From the NCBI GenBank assembly GCA_016779005.1, contig JADHOL010000007.1, positions 1 to 64,000 on the forward strand: a stretch of 64,000 nucleotides of DNA. Direction: 5' to 3'. Below the pieces are notes generated by a model that saw only the letters and a program-made list of their open reading frames with translations, had not been told where the DNA came from and ran no database searches. This DNA is from Alphaproteobacteria bacterium. GTDB lineage: Bacteria > Pseudomonadota > Alphaproteobacteria > Puniceispirillales > Puniceispirillaceae. How positions within the stretch are numbered: the stretch's first letter is position 1; each line of letters starts with the position of its first letter. A program made the position numbers and the translations under genes. This document shows, piece by piece, positions 54,532 through 62,423 of this stretch.

Positions 54532-55293
54532 ATGGCTGAAGAAGTTAAAAAAGTTGCTCTTATTACGGGGGGCGGCACTGGAATTGGACGGTCTGCTGCG
54601 TTAGCACTGCAGAAGGATGGTTTTCATGTAATTGTATGCGGGCGACGCGTCGAGCAACTTGAAGAGACGGCATCTCTTGGTGCAACTGACAAGCCAGCGA
54701 TCACAGCAATTGCAACAGATGTGACAAACGGCGCCTCTGTTAAATCGCTATTCTCTGAAATAGAAAACAGCTATGGCAGATTAGATATCTTATTTAATAA
54801 TGCAGGCATGGGCGCTCCTCGTGTTGAGTTGGATGAGCTAGCCGAAGATGCATGGCGTAACTGTGTAGATGTCAATCTAACTGGCAGTTTTCTATGCGCA
54901 CAAGCCGCGTTTAAAATCATGAAATCTCAATCCCCTCAAGGGGGCCGTATTATTAATAATGGCTCTATCAGTGCTCATGCGCCAAGACCTAATACCATTG
55001 CCTATACAGCTACAAAACACGCCATTACAGGCATGACAAAAACAATCGCTCTGGATGGCAGAGCCTATTCAATTGCTTGTTCGCAATTAGATATTGGAAA
55101 TGCAGATACAGCTATTGGTAATAGATTTACCAAAGGAGTGCCTCAGGCTAATGGTGAGATAATGGTTGAACCTGTGATTGAATCTGATGAATGCGGACGT
55201 GCGGTTGCCTATATGGCAAGCCTTCCTCTTGATACAAATATTCTGAACATGACCATAATGGCAACAAATATGCCGTTTGTTGGAAGAGGCTAA
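54532..55293 (+). CDS. Short-chain dehydrogenase/reductase
   Basis: A 253-residue SDR. The cofactor motif is TGGGTGIG (residues 12-19), NNAG is near residue 89, and the catalytic serine, tyrosine and lysine are in GSISAH and AYTATKHA (YxxxK). The region after the cofactor strand (CGRR) with no acidic residue suggests NADP(H). Placed between a COG3618 lactonase and an IlvD/Edd dehydratase, it may be the sugar or polyol dehydrogenase that makes the lactone, or a later keto-acid dehydrogenase. The ATG has GGAGA upstream. A GGATACA/TGTATCC inverted repeat (54478-54510) lies in the promoter region. Confidence 0.88.
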   Translation: MAEEVKKVALITGGGTGIGRSAALALQKDGFHVIVCGRRVEQLEETASLGATDKPAITAIATDVTNGASVKSLFSEIENSYGRLDILFNNAGMGAPRVELDELAEDAWRNCVDVNLTGSFLCAQAAFKIMKSQSPQGGRIINNGSISAHAPRPNTIAYTATKHAITGMTKTIALDGRAYSIACSQLDIGNADTAIGNRFTKGVPQANGEIMVEPVIESDECGRAVAYMASLPLDTNILNMTIMATNMPFVGRG

Positions 55294-55384
55294 TCATATT
55301 AATGATAGCTCCTCTGGCTAATAATTAAGTCCTGCGATATGGCTATAAATGGGTAGATGACAATAAGGCAGACTGGAAGAAAAG

Positions 55385-57076
55385 ATGGATGATAAAAAAA
55401 CTGGGATTAAACAAAATCTAACAAATTACGGAGATCTTGGTTTTTCCACATTTCTGCGCAAATCATTTATCAAAGGGTTGGGCTATTCTGATGAAATGCT
55501 GGATAAACCAATTGTTGGTATCATCAACACCTTCAGCGATTATAATTCCTGTCATGGAAATGTGCCTGATTTAATTCAAAGCGTAAGAGCTGGCATTTTG
55601 GCAAAAGGGGCTATTCCTCTTGAATTCCCCACAATTTCGGTTCATGAAGCGTTTTCTTATCCAACGTCAATGTATCTTCGCAACCTTATGGCAATGGATA
55701 CAGAGGAGATGATTAGAGCACAGCCGATGGATTCATGTGTGCTTATTGGTGGTTGTGATAAAACGGTTCCTGCCCAATTAATGGGGGCTTTAAGCGTTGA
55801 TATGCCTGTAATCCAGCTTGTAACTGGTCCAATGTTAACAGGCTCTCATAGGGGCGAGCGCGTAGGCGCATGCACAGACTGCCGCAGATTATGGGCTAAA
55901 TTTAGAGCAGATGAAATCGACGAAGCAGAAATTAATGAGGCCAATAATCAGCTTGTACCAACGGTTGGTACCTGCGGTGTGATGGGAACAGCTAGTACCA
56001 TGGCGATGATTGCTGAAACACTTGGAATGATGCCACCTGATTCGTCCTGCGCTCCTGCGGTATCGTCTGAGAGACGCAGGATCTCTGAGAAAACAGGTCA
56101 GATAGCGGTTGATATCGCAATACACAAACGCAGGCCAAGCAGTATCCTTACCGCAAAATCATTTGAAAATGCCTTAATGGTACTTCTTGCGATCGGGGGA
56201 TCTACTAATGCCCTTATTCATCTTGCAGCAATTGCAGGGCGCATGGGTATAAAGCTGGATATGGAATCATTTGATGCGCTTTCGCGAACCATACCTGTTA
56301 TTGTTGATTTAAAGCCTTCAGGTGAAGGGTATATGGAAGATTTATATAAAGCAGGTGGTCTTCCGCGAATTCTTCTGGAATTAAAAGATAAGCTGCATCT
56401 AGATGTCTACACCGTTACTGGAAAAACACTGGGGCAGACAATCGAGGAAACTGAGTTTTCATGGCAGCAAACTATTGTTAAATCAGCAGCAGACCCTATT
56501 TATCGCGAAGGCGGTATGGCCGTTCTTAAAGGCAATCTTGCTCCAAATACAGCCATTATAAAACAATCTGCTGCAAGTGATAGTCTTCTTACTCACTCAG
56601 GGCGAGCGGTTGTGTTTGATGGGCTTGAAGATTTAGCGAACAGAATAGATAGCGAAGAGCTAGATGTTTATAAAGAGGATATCTTGGTATTGAGATATAT
56701 TGGACCCAAAGGAGCCCCTGGAATGCCAGAGGCAGGCCTAATTCCAATTCCAAAAAAGCTCGCACGACAAGGTGTCAAAGACATGGTTCGGATTTCGGAT
56801 GGGCGTATGAGTGGCACAGCATCTGGCACTATCATACTTCATGTTTGTCCAGAAGCAGCTGATGGTGGCCCGCTGGCGCTTGTCCAAACCGGCGATAAGA
56901 TAAGCCTTGATGTAAATACAAGAAGCCTGCATCTCCATGTAGAAGATAGTGAACTTGCTAGCCGCCGAGAAACGCTTGATCTCAGCAGATTTATCGCCAA
57001 AAGGGGCTACCATAAATTATATATGGAACACGTCTTGCAAGCAGATGAAGGGGTGGATTTTGACTTTCTCGTTTAG
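55385..57076 (+). CDS. IlvD/Edd family sugar-acid dehydratase (L-arabinonate dehydratase-like)
   Basis: A 563-residue iron-sulfur dehydratase. The cluster cysteines are C56 (NSCHGN), C124 (GGCDKT) and C197 (GTCGVMG). Their spacing of 68 and 73 residues equals that of the [2Fe-2S] L-arabinonate dehydratase of Rhizobium leguminosarum (C59, C127, C200, as I recall). K126 follows the CD motif. The TDCRRLW segment (residues 164-170) marks the sugar-acid branch rather than branched-chain IlvD. It would remove water from an aldonate to give a 2-keto-3-deoxy acid. GGAAG upstream of the ATG; 91 bases after the SDR gene. Confidence 0.92.
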   Translation: MDDKKTGIKQNLTNYGDLGFSTFLRKSFIKGLGYSDEMLDKPIVGIINTFSDYNSCHGNVPDLIQSVRAGILAKGAIPLEFPTISVHEAFSYPTSMYLRNLMAMDTEEMIRAQPMDSCVLIGGCDKTVPAQLMGALSVDMPVIQLVTGPMLTGSHRGERVGACTDCRRLWAKFRADEIDEAEINEANNQLVPTVGTCGVMGTASTMAMIAETLGMMPPDSSCAPAVSSERRRISEKTGQIAVDIAIHKRRPSSILTAKSFENALMVLLAIGGSTNALIHLAAIAGRMGIKLDMESFDALSRTIPVIVDLKPSGEGYMEDLYKAGGLPRILLELKDKLHLDVYTVTGKTLGQTIEETEFSWQQTIVKSAADPIYREGGMAVLKGNLAPNTAIIKQSAASDSLLTHSGRAVVFDGLEDLANRIDSEELDVYKEDILVLRYIGPKGAPGMPEAGLIPIPKKLARQGVKDMVRISDGRMSGTASGTIILHVCPEAADGGPLALVQTGDKISLDVNTRSLHLHVEDSELASRRETLDLSRFIAKRGYHKLYMEHVLQADEGVDFDFLV

Positions 57077-57127
57077 CTTCGCGTCTGGTTTTGTTTTTAG
57101 CACGCTGAATGACTAGAACTATCTGCT

Positions 57128-58033
57128 ATGAATTCTAATATATTCATTGGCGTATTATGGATGGTATTAACAACCATTTGTTTTTCGGTAACGCTGACGG
57201 TTGTTCGCTATATCGGAACAGATATGCCAGCAACACAAGCTGCATTTATTCGTTATTTGTCAGGCGCAATCATGCTGGCACCTTTCTGGCTGCCTGTTAT
57301 GCGGCGATTATTAATAGATACAAAAAACCAAACATCAGAAGCCATAAAGACGAAGCGAAAAAGTCTACGATTCTTTATTTTGCGCGGGGCTATTCATAGT
57401 ATAGCGGTGATTTTATGGTTTTATGCAACCATTCATATTCCAATTGCCGAAGTCACCGCGATTGGATATTCAATTCCTTTATATGTTACAATCGGGGCAG
57501 CCTTGTTTTTTGGCGAGCGTTTAAAGCCATACCACCTAATAGCACTTGGTATTGGATTTATAGGCGCGATGGTCATTATTAGACCTGGTTTTCAGCAAGT
57601 CTCTCTTGGACAATTGGCACAATTGCTTGCCTCCCCAATATTTGCAGCCTCCTACCTGATGGCAAAACGCCTTTCTTTCAAAGAAAGCTCACTGGTTATT
57701 GTCGGTATGCTAAGCTTATTTGTATCTATGGCTCAAATACCAATGGTGTTGGTAGTATGGCAGACCCCAGAACTTTTTGATGTTATTTGTCTTGGGTTAG
57801 TAGCTATTTTAGCAACAACTGGACATTATGCGATGACACAATCTTTCCGCCTTACGCCAATGACGATTAGCCAACCTGTCACGTATTTGCAACTTGTCTG
57901 GGCAAGTATTATGGGCATTTATCTCTTTGGTGATAGGTTTGATATTTTCGTGATACTGGGCGGCGCCATGATAACACTCTCTGCCACTGTGATTGCATAT
58001 TTGGATACAAGAGCTCCAAAAGATGCTATTTAA
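57128..58033 (+). CDS. EamA/DMT superfamily transporter
   Basis: A 301-residue membrane protein with about ten helices in two EamA repeats. The first runs from residue 5 to about 145 (AEVTAIGYSIPLYVTIGAALFFGE near its end) and the second from about 160 to 290 (TISQPVTYLQLVWASIMGIYLFGD). DMT proteins export or import amino acids, nucleotides or small metabolites, and the substrate here is unknown. It follows the sugar-acid dehydratase by 51 bases and its stop codon overlaps the stop codon of the convergent matB, so no terminator fits between them. Confidence 0.88.
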   Translation: MNSNIFIGVLWMVLTTICFSVTLTVVRYIGTDMPATQAAFIRYLSGAIMLAPFWLPVMRRLLIDTKNQTSEAIKTKRKSLRFFILRGAIHSIAVILWFYATIHIPIAEVTAIGYSIPLYVTIGAALFFGERLKPYHLIALGIGFIGAMVIIRPGFQQVSLGQLAQLLASPIFAASYLMAKRLSFKESSLVIVGMLSLFVSMAQIPMVLVVWQTPELFDVICLGLVAILATTGHYAMTQSFRLTPMTISQPVTYLQLVWASIMGIYLFGDRFDIFVILGGAMITLSATVIAYLDTRAPKDAI

Positions 58034-59577
58034 TCGCTTTCAAATAAAGTCTTGAACTGATCTCTCAATAAGTTTTTCTGGACTTTGCCCATACTATTTC
58101 TTGGCAGTGATGATACGAACGCCACATGTTTTGGGCGTTTATAATTCACAAGCTGGCTAGATACGTAATTTACCACATCTGTTTGTGACAGCTCGGCATC
58201 TTGTTGGGGGACAATAACCGCAATAACAGCCTCTCCAAAATCTGTATGAGGAACACCGACAACGGCACTCTCACTCACCTCTGTCAGCTCATCCAAAACT
58301 GTTTCAATCTCTTTAGGGTAGATATTAAATCCCCCAGAAATGATTAAATCCTTCTCTCTGCCAACGATGGAGATATAGCCATCCTCATCACGGCAAGCAA
58401 GATCCCCTGATATGAAATATCCATCAGAGCGAAATTCTGCTGCTGTTTTTTCGGGATTCTGCCAATAGCCTGTAAATAAGTTCGCACCCTTCATCTCAAG
58501 ACTTCCAACCTCACCTTCAGCAACTTCCTCCATCGTCTCTTCTGAGATTATTCGCACCGTTATACCGTCAAGCGGCATACCTACTGTGCCAGCCTTTCTT
58601 GTTCCATCATAAGGGTTTGAGGTAATCATATTCGCTTCTGTCATGCCGTAGCGTTCTAGAATCGCATGACCTGTTTTCTGGATCCATTCTTCATGTGTTT
58701 GCGCCAATAAGGGCGCTGAACCAGACACAAATAAACGCATATTCTTGGCCGCCGAAGATAAATCAGGATGCTGAAGCAAGCGTGTATAAAATGTAGGAAC
58801 GCCCATTAGCGAGGTAGCTGATGTCATTGCCTGGATAACTTTTTCTGTATCAAATTTATCCATAAACAGCATTTCAGCACCACTTACCAATGCAACATTA
58901 GTAGCCACAAACAGCCCGTGAGTGTGAAAAACAGGTAGGGCATGTATTAACACATCCTGTGCACTAAACTTCCACTGCCTGCATAGCGTTGATGCATTTG
59001 AGCCTAAAGCACGGTGAGGTATCATTGCGCCCTTTGGCCTTCCTGTTGTGCCAGATGTATATAAAATAGCTGCTATATCTTCTTCCTGCCGCTCCGCAAC
59101 AGAAGTAAATTCAACATTCTGCGAATTTATGTCTTCGTAGAATGAACCAGACTTATCAGTACCCAAACTGTATATATGCGGAACATTTGATTCGCGTGCG
59201 ATTTGGAATAATGTTTCCATTCTATCAAGCATGCAGATAAAAATGGTGGGCTGAGAATCATTCAAATAATAAGATACTTCTGTATCTGTAAAGTCAGGAT
59301 TTAGCGGGATATAGATCCCCCCCGCCATTATCGCGGCTACATATAAACACAAGCTGTCTGGCGATTTTGGTGTTTGAACAACTATCCTGTCCCCTGCCGT
59401 TAATCCTAAATTTTGGAAAAAAGCACAATAGCGCTCACAAGTAGCAAAAAATGCCGCTCTGGTGATGGGCGCATCACCATTGGTAAAACGAATGAGCGTC
59501 GCATCTGGAGAATCACCTAGGTGAGTGGCCAGAAGATTGACAAGAGCATTAGGTAAATAAGAAGAAGATGAGTACAT
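58030..59577 (-). CDS. matB: Malonyl-CoA synthetase
   Basis: A 515-residue acyl-adenylate ligase. It shows the P-loop ILYTSGTTGRPKGAM near residue 175, FHTHGLFVATNVAL, the LFVSGSAPLLAQTHEEW and GHAILERYGMTEANM stretches, GDLACRDEDGY, and the C-terminal lysine in RNSMGKVQKNLLR. The run from PVFHTHGLFVATN to ILERYGMTEANMITSNPYDG is close to MatB of Rhodopseudomonas and Rhizobium. It activates malonate (or methylmalonate) to the CoA ester. No matA or matC gene accompanies it. It is divergent from the NitT-type ABC operon across a 300-base gap holding two palindromes. Confidence 0.9.
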   Translation of the reverse strand: MYSSSSYLPNALVNLLATHLGDSPDATLIRFTNGDAPITRAAFFATCERYCAFFQNLGLTAGDRIVVQTPKSPDSLCLYVAAIMAGGIYIPLNPDFTDTEVSYYLNDSQPTIFICMLDRMETLFQIARESNVPHIYSLGTDKSGSFYEDINSQNVEFTSVAERQEEDIAAILYTSGTTGRPKGAMIPHRALGSNASTLCRQWKFSAQDVLIHALPVFHTHGLFVATNVALVSGAEMLFMDKFDTEKVIQAMTSATSLMGVPTFYTRLLQHPDLSSAAKNMRLFVSGSAPLLAQTHEEWIQKTGHAILERYGMTEANMITSNPYDGTRKAGTVGMPLDGITVRIISEETMEEVAEGEVGSLEMKGANLFTGYWQNPEKTAAEFRSDGYFISGDLACRDEDGYISIVGREKDLIISGGFNIYPKEIETVLDELTEVSESAVVGVPHTDFGEAVIAVIVPQQDAELSQTDVVNYVSSQLVNYKRPKHVAFVSSLPRNSMGKVQKNLLRDQFKTLFESD

Positions 59578-59827
59578 AGCTGCTTTTTTCAGATAAATTG
59601 TTTTGAAGGCTAGAAAATCCTAAAAAATACAAAGATAATCAAGTGTTTTACTGTGTTCTCTTATATCAGCAACATATCAGAACTTCATCTTTTTATTTCA
59701 GCCCGTACATTTCGACCTGTTTATTTTAGCCTATTTACTGCAAGATGAAAAAAAACGTTGCAGCTGAAACATTTTTTAACAATTAAAATATTTTCTTGTT
59801 GATCTGCACGCATGGGATGCTAAGGTC

Positions 59828-59854
59828 ATTATCGATAATCTTAGTGATATCACT
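59828..59854 (+). promoter_or_regulatory. Two adjacent 12-bp palindromes before the NitT-type ABC operon
   Basis: ATTATCGATAAT (59828-59839) and AGTGATATCACT (59843-59854) are each perfect palindromes, three bases apart. They end 25 bases before the ATPase start codon at 59880. The first is the most symmetric copy of the ATCGAT motif seen at five other promoters in this window. The surrounding 300-base gap (59578-59879) holds no gene. Confidence 0.6.
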
Positions 59855-59879
59855 TTGAATAGTCACCATGGGGGAAAAT

Positions 59880-60671
59880 ATGGCTGCGACTGCTAAGAAG
59901 ACAGAAGACCTGTCACAATTTGGTCAAACTGTTATTGAAGGAAAAAATGTAACAAAAGTCTTTGGAGAGACAGTTACAGCACTCGAAGGTGCCAATTTTG
60001 ATATCCGGGCTGGTGAATTTATTTCACTCGTAGGACCTAGTGGTTGTGGTAAATCCACTTTATTGCGCCTAGTGGCAGGATTAATTGAAAAAACGTCTGG
60101 TGATGTTAAAGTTAACGATGATTTAGTGACCAAGCCACGAACTGACATTGGTATGATGTTTCAGAAAGCAGTGCTACTCGATTGGCGTACAGCGATAGAA
60201 AATGTTCTATTGCCATCTGAAATGAAGCACCGAATTACTCAAGAAGATAAAGATAAAGCGATGGCATCCCTTGAGCTTGTTGGATTGAAGGGATTCGAAT
60301 TTCATTTTCCAAAACAACTTTCTGGGGGGATGCAGCAACGCGTGGCACTCGCAAGGCTTATTCAAACAGGCGCTGATATTATGCTGATGGATGAACCATT
60401 TGGTGCTCTTGATGAATTCACAAGAGAGCGCTTGAACGTTGAGTTAATGCGTATTGTGGGTGAGCTAAAAGCAACGACATTGTTTGTTACACACAATATT
60501 CAAGAAGCAATTTACCTTGCGGACAGAGTGATGGTTATGACACCACGCCCCGGAAAAATAGCGGAGATTATCGAAGTGAAATTCGAGCGTCCTAGAGATA
60601 TATCTATTCAGACCAGTCGTGAATTTAATATAATTATAGAGCAGGTGAGAGACACGTTGGGGAGCCATTAA
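59880..60671 (+). CDS. NitT/TauT-type ABC transporter ATP-binding protein
   Basis: A 263-residue ATPase. Walker A GPSGCGKST is near residue 50, followed by the Q-loop FQKAVLLDWRTAIENVL, the signature LSGGMQQRVALARL, Walker B IMLMDEPFGALDE and the switch histidine in LFVTHNIQEA. The FQKA..LDWRT pattern is typical of nitrate/taurine/sulfonate/pyrimidine-type transporters. I place the start at the ATG at 59880 since GGGGGA is directly upstream; the in-frame ATG at 59868 overlaps that site. First gene of a four-gene uptake operon. Confidence 0.92.
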   Translation: MAATAKKTEDLSQFGQTVIEGKNVTKVFGETVTALEGANFDIRAGEFISLVGPSGCGKSTLLRLVAGLIEKTSGDVKVNDDLVTKPRTDIGMMFQKAVLLDWRTAIENVLLPSEMKHRITQEDKDKAMASLELVGLKGFEFHFPKQLSGGMQQRVALARLIQTGADIMLMDEPFGALDEFTRERLNVELMRIVGELKATTLFVTHNIQEAIYLADRVMVMTPRPGKIAEIIEVKFERPRDISIQTSREFNIIIEQVRDTLGSH

Positions 60672-60675
60672 TTAG

Positions 60676-61530
60676 ATGTCCTATTCAACAAGTCAACAAA
60701 CCAAAAATATTAGCTTATTTAAGACACTACCATTCCATTTGCTCATATTTGCCGTGCTTATTGTAATTTGGGAACTGACAAATCTCTATGGGTTTGAGGA
60801 CCAAATTCAAGCAGATATGATTGCACCAAGACCAACTAACATTGTTCTTGCGATGCTTGATATTTTCATTATCGACAAAACAGTATGGAAACATCTGATA
60901 TCCACTTTTCAAAAAGCTTTATTAGGCGCAAGTATTGGTACTGCAATTGGGATGGGTTTAGCGATTGCAGCAACGCTTAGCCTGACCTTCAGAAAGTACA
61001 TAAAGCCGTGGATTATTCTAATGGAAGCAACACCTAGAATTGCTGTTGGCCCCATCTTTGTCGCTCTTTTAGGATTTGGATTATGGTCAGCAGTTGCACT
61101 TGCTGCATTAGTTGCGTTCTTTGGGCCATTTGTGAATACGTTTCAGGGATTAATGGAAGTTGATGAAGAAGCAGAAGAGATGTTTCGCTCTCTTGGCGCA
61201 TCACGGTTTCAGACATTTTGGAAGTTAAGATTTGCCTCTGCGATGGAGCTAATATCAGCTGGTTGGAAACTCGCTACTGCTTCTGCATTTGGAGGCGCAC
61301 TTGTTGCTGAATTTATTCAAGCAAGTGAGGGGATGGGCGTTCTGATTGCGCAATATGTTATTATGATTACCATGGATTACGCATTTGCAGGATTGCTATC
61401 CGTTACGATATTTGGCTTTATATTATTCAAAATAATGGATTATTTCGACTATCGTCTTATTTTTTGGAAAAATGACTATCTTCTTTTAAAAGAGAGTGAA
61501 AAAAGACGTAAGAAAGCAGGGATTGTATAA
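60676..61530 (+). CDS. NitT/TauT-type ABC transporter permease 1
   Basis: A 284-residue permease with six predicted helices. The EAA-type coupling motif is EEMFRSLGASRFQTFWKLRFASAME near residue 177, and the ATPRIAVGPIFVALLGFGLW segment near 117 is typical of SsuC/TauC-like permeases. The ribosome site GGGGAG lies inside the end of the ATPase gene. The stop overlaps the next start by one base (TAATG). Confidence 0.9.
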   Translation: MSYSTSQQTKNISLFKTLPFHLLIFAVLIVIWELTNLYGFEDQIQADMIAPRPTNIVLAMLDIFIIDKTVWKHLISTFQKALLGASIGTAIGMGLAIAATLSLTFRKYIKPWIILMEATPRIAVGPIFVALLGFGLWSAVALAALVAFFGPFVNTFQGLMEVDEEAEEMFRSLGASRFQTFWKLRFASAMELISAGWKLATASAFGGALVAEFIQASEGMGVLIAQYVIMITMDYAFAGLLSVTIFGFILFKIMDYFDYRLIFWKNDYLLLKESEKRRKKAGIV

Positions 61531-62366
61531 TGAAACCAGTAAGCTTTTTGATATCATTTTTAAAATATTCACTTAGTTTTATTATTGTGCTCGCATTGTG
61601 GGAAGCCTATGCAAGATATGGCGGACTAAATGAGTTATTCCTGCCTCGGCCATCAAAAATTGGAGCAAAATTATATAGTCTCTTCGTAAAAGTTGAAGTG
61701 ATCGAACAAGGAACGATTTACTGGCATTTTTATGCAACTCTCGCACAAATGAGTATTGGATTTGCTTACGGAATTACAATTGGAACAACATTAGCGGTAC
61801 TAGCTGCCTTTAACGAGACATTTAGAAGATATGTTGCCCCGTACGCAGTGGTTTTTAATGTAACACCTGGTATTGCAGTTCTTCCGTTGATTATTGCTTG
61901 GTTCGGTTTTGGCTGGGAATCCAAAATTGCTTTGGCAACATTGGTCTGTTTCTTCCCGCCATTCATTAATACATTAACAGGTTTGTTAAAAAAGAATGAT
62001 GAAGCAATTGAGCTGTTCCAGACAATCGGTGCAACCCAATCACAATATTTCTGGAAGCAACAGCTTCCAAATGCATTACCCGAGGTTTTTGCTGGATTAA
62101 AACTTGCGATTACAACAGCGTTGCTTGGAACGATTGTAGCTCAGTTTGGATCAGCAACCGAAGGAGTAGGAATTCTAATGCAGCGATTTGCGTTTAGGCT
62201 AGATATGGCCGGCTCATTCGCTTCATTAGTTACGATGGCTATCATGGGGCTATTAGTTTTCACCATTGCAGAAGTGATGGACAGACGTATCGTGTTTTGG
62301 AGAGATGCCAAAGGTCTCGAGCGGGTGTCCAAAAAGAAGCAACGCAAACTAATGGTCAATGGGTAG
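61530..62366 (+). CDS. NitT/TauT-type ABC transporter permease 2
   Basis: A 278-residue permease of the same family as the preceding gene but clearly different in sequence, with its own coupling motif EAIELFQTIGATQSQYFWKQQLPNALPE-like near residue 153 and the VTPGIAVLPLIIAWFGFGWE stretch near 113. Two distinct permeases point to a heterodimeric channel, whereas well-known nitrate, taurine and sulfonate systems use one permease gene. Translation is coupled to permease 1 through TAATG. Confidence 0.9.
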   Translation: MKPVSFLISFLKYSLSFIIVLALWEAYARYGGLNELFLPRPSKIGAKLYSLFVKVEVIEQGTIYWHFYATLAQMSIGFAYGITIGTTLAVLAAFNETFRRYVAPYAVVFNVTPGIAVLPLIIAWFGFGWESKIALATLVCFFPPFINTLTGLLKKNDEAIELFQTIGATQSQYFWKQQLPNALPEVFAGLKLAITTALLGTIVAQFGSATEGVGILMQRFAFRLDMAGSFASLVTMAIMGLLVFTIAEVMDRRIVFWRDAKGLERVSKKKQRKLMVNG

Positions 62367-62423
62367 GCATAAAACGGAAAGGCCTTAATTTGAGGCATTT
62401 AAATGAGCGTAAGGGAGAGAAAT

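Noticed and set aside
55385-57076. Branched-chain amino acid dihydroxyacid dehydratase (ilvD)
   Set aside because: The TDCRRLW motif and the cysteine spacing match sugar-acid dehydratases, and the gene sits with a lactonase and an SDR.
57128-59577. Operon between the EamA transporter and matB
   Set aside because: They are on opposite strands and converge with overlapping stop codons.
59578-59879. Possible thiamine-pyrophosphate riboswitch before the NMT1-type ABC operon
   Set aside because: No conserved TPP-box elements are visible; the gap shows only AT-rich DNA and two DNA palindromes.
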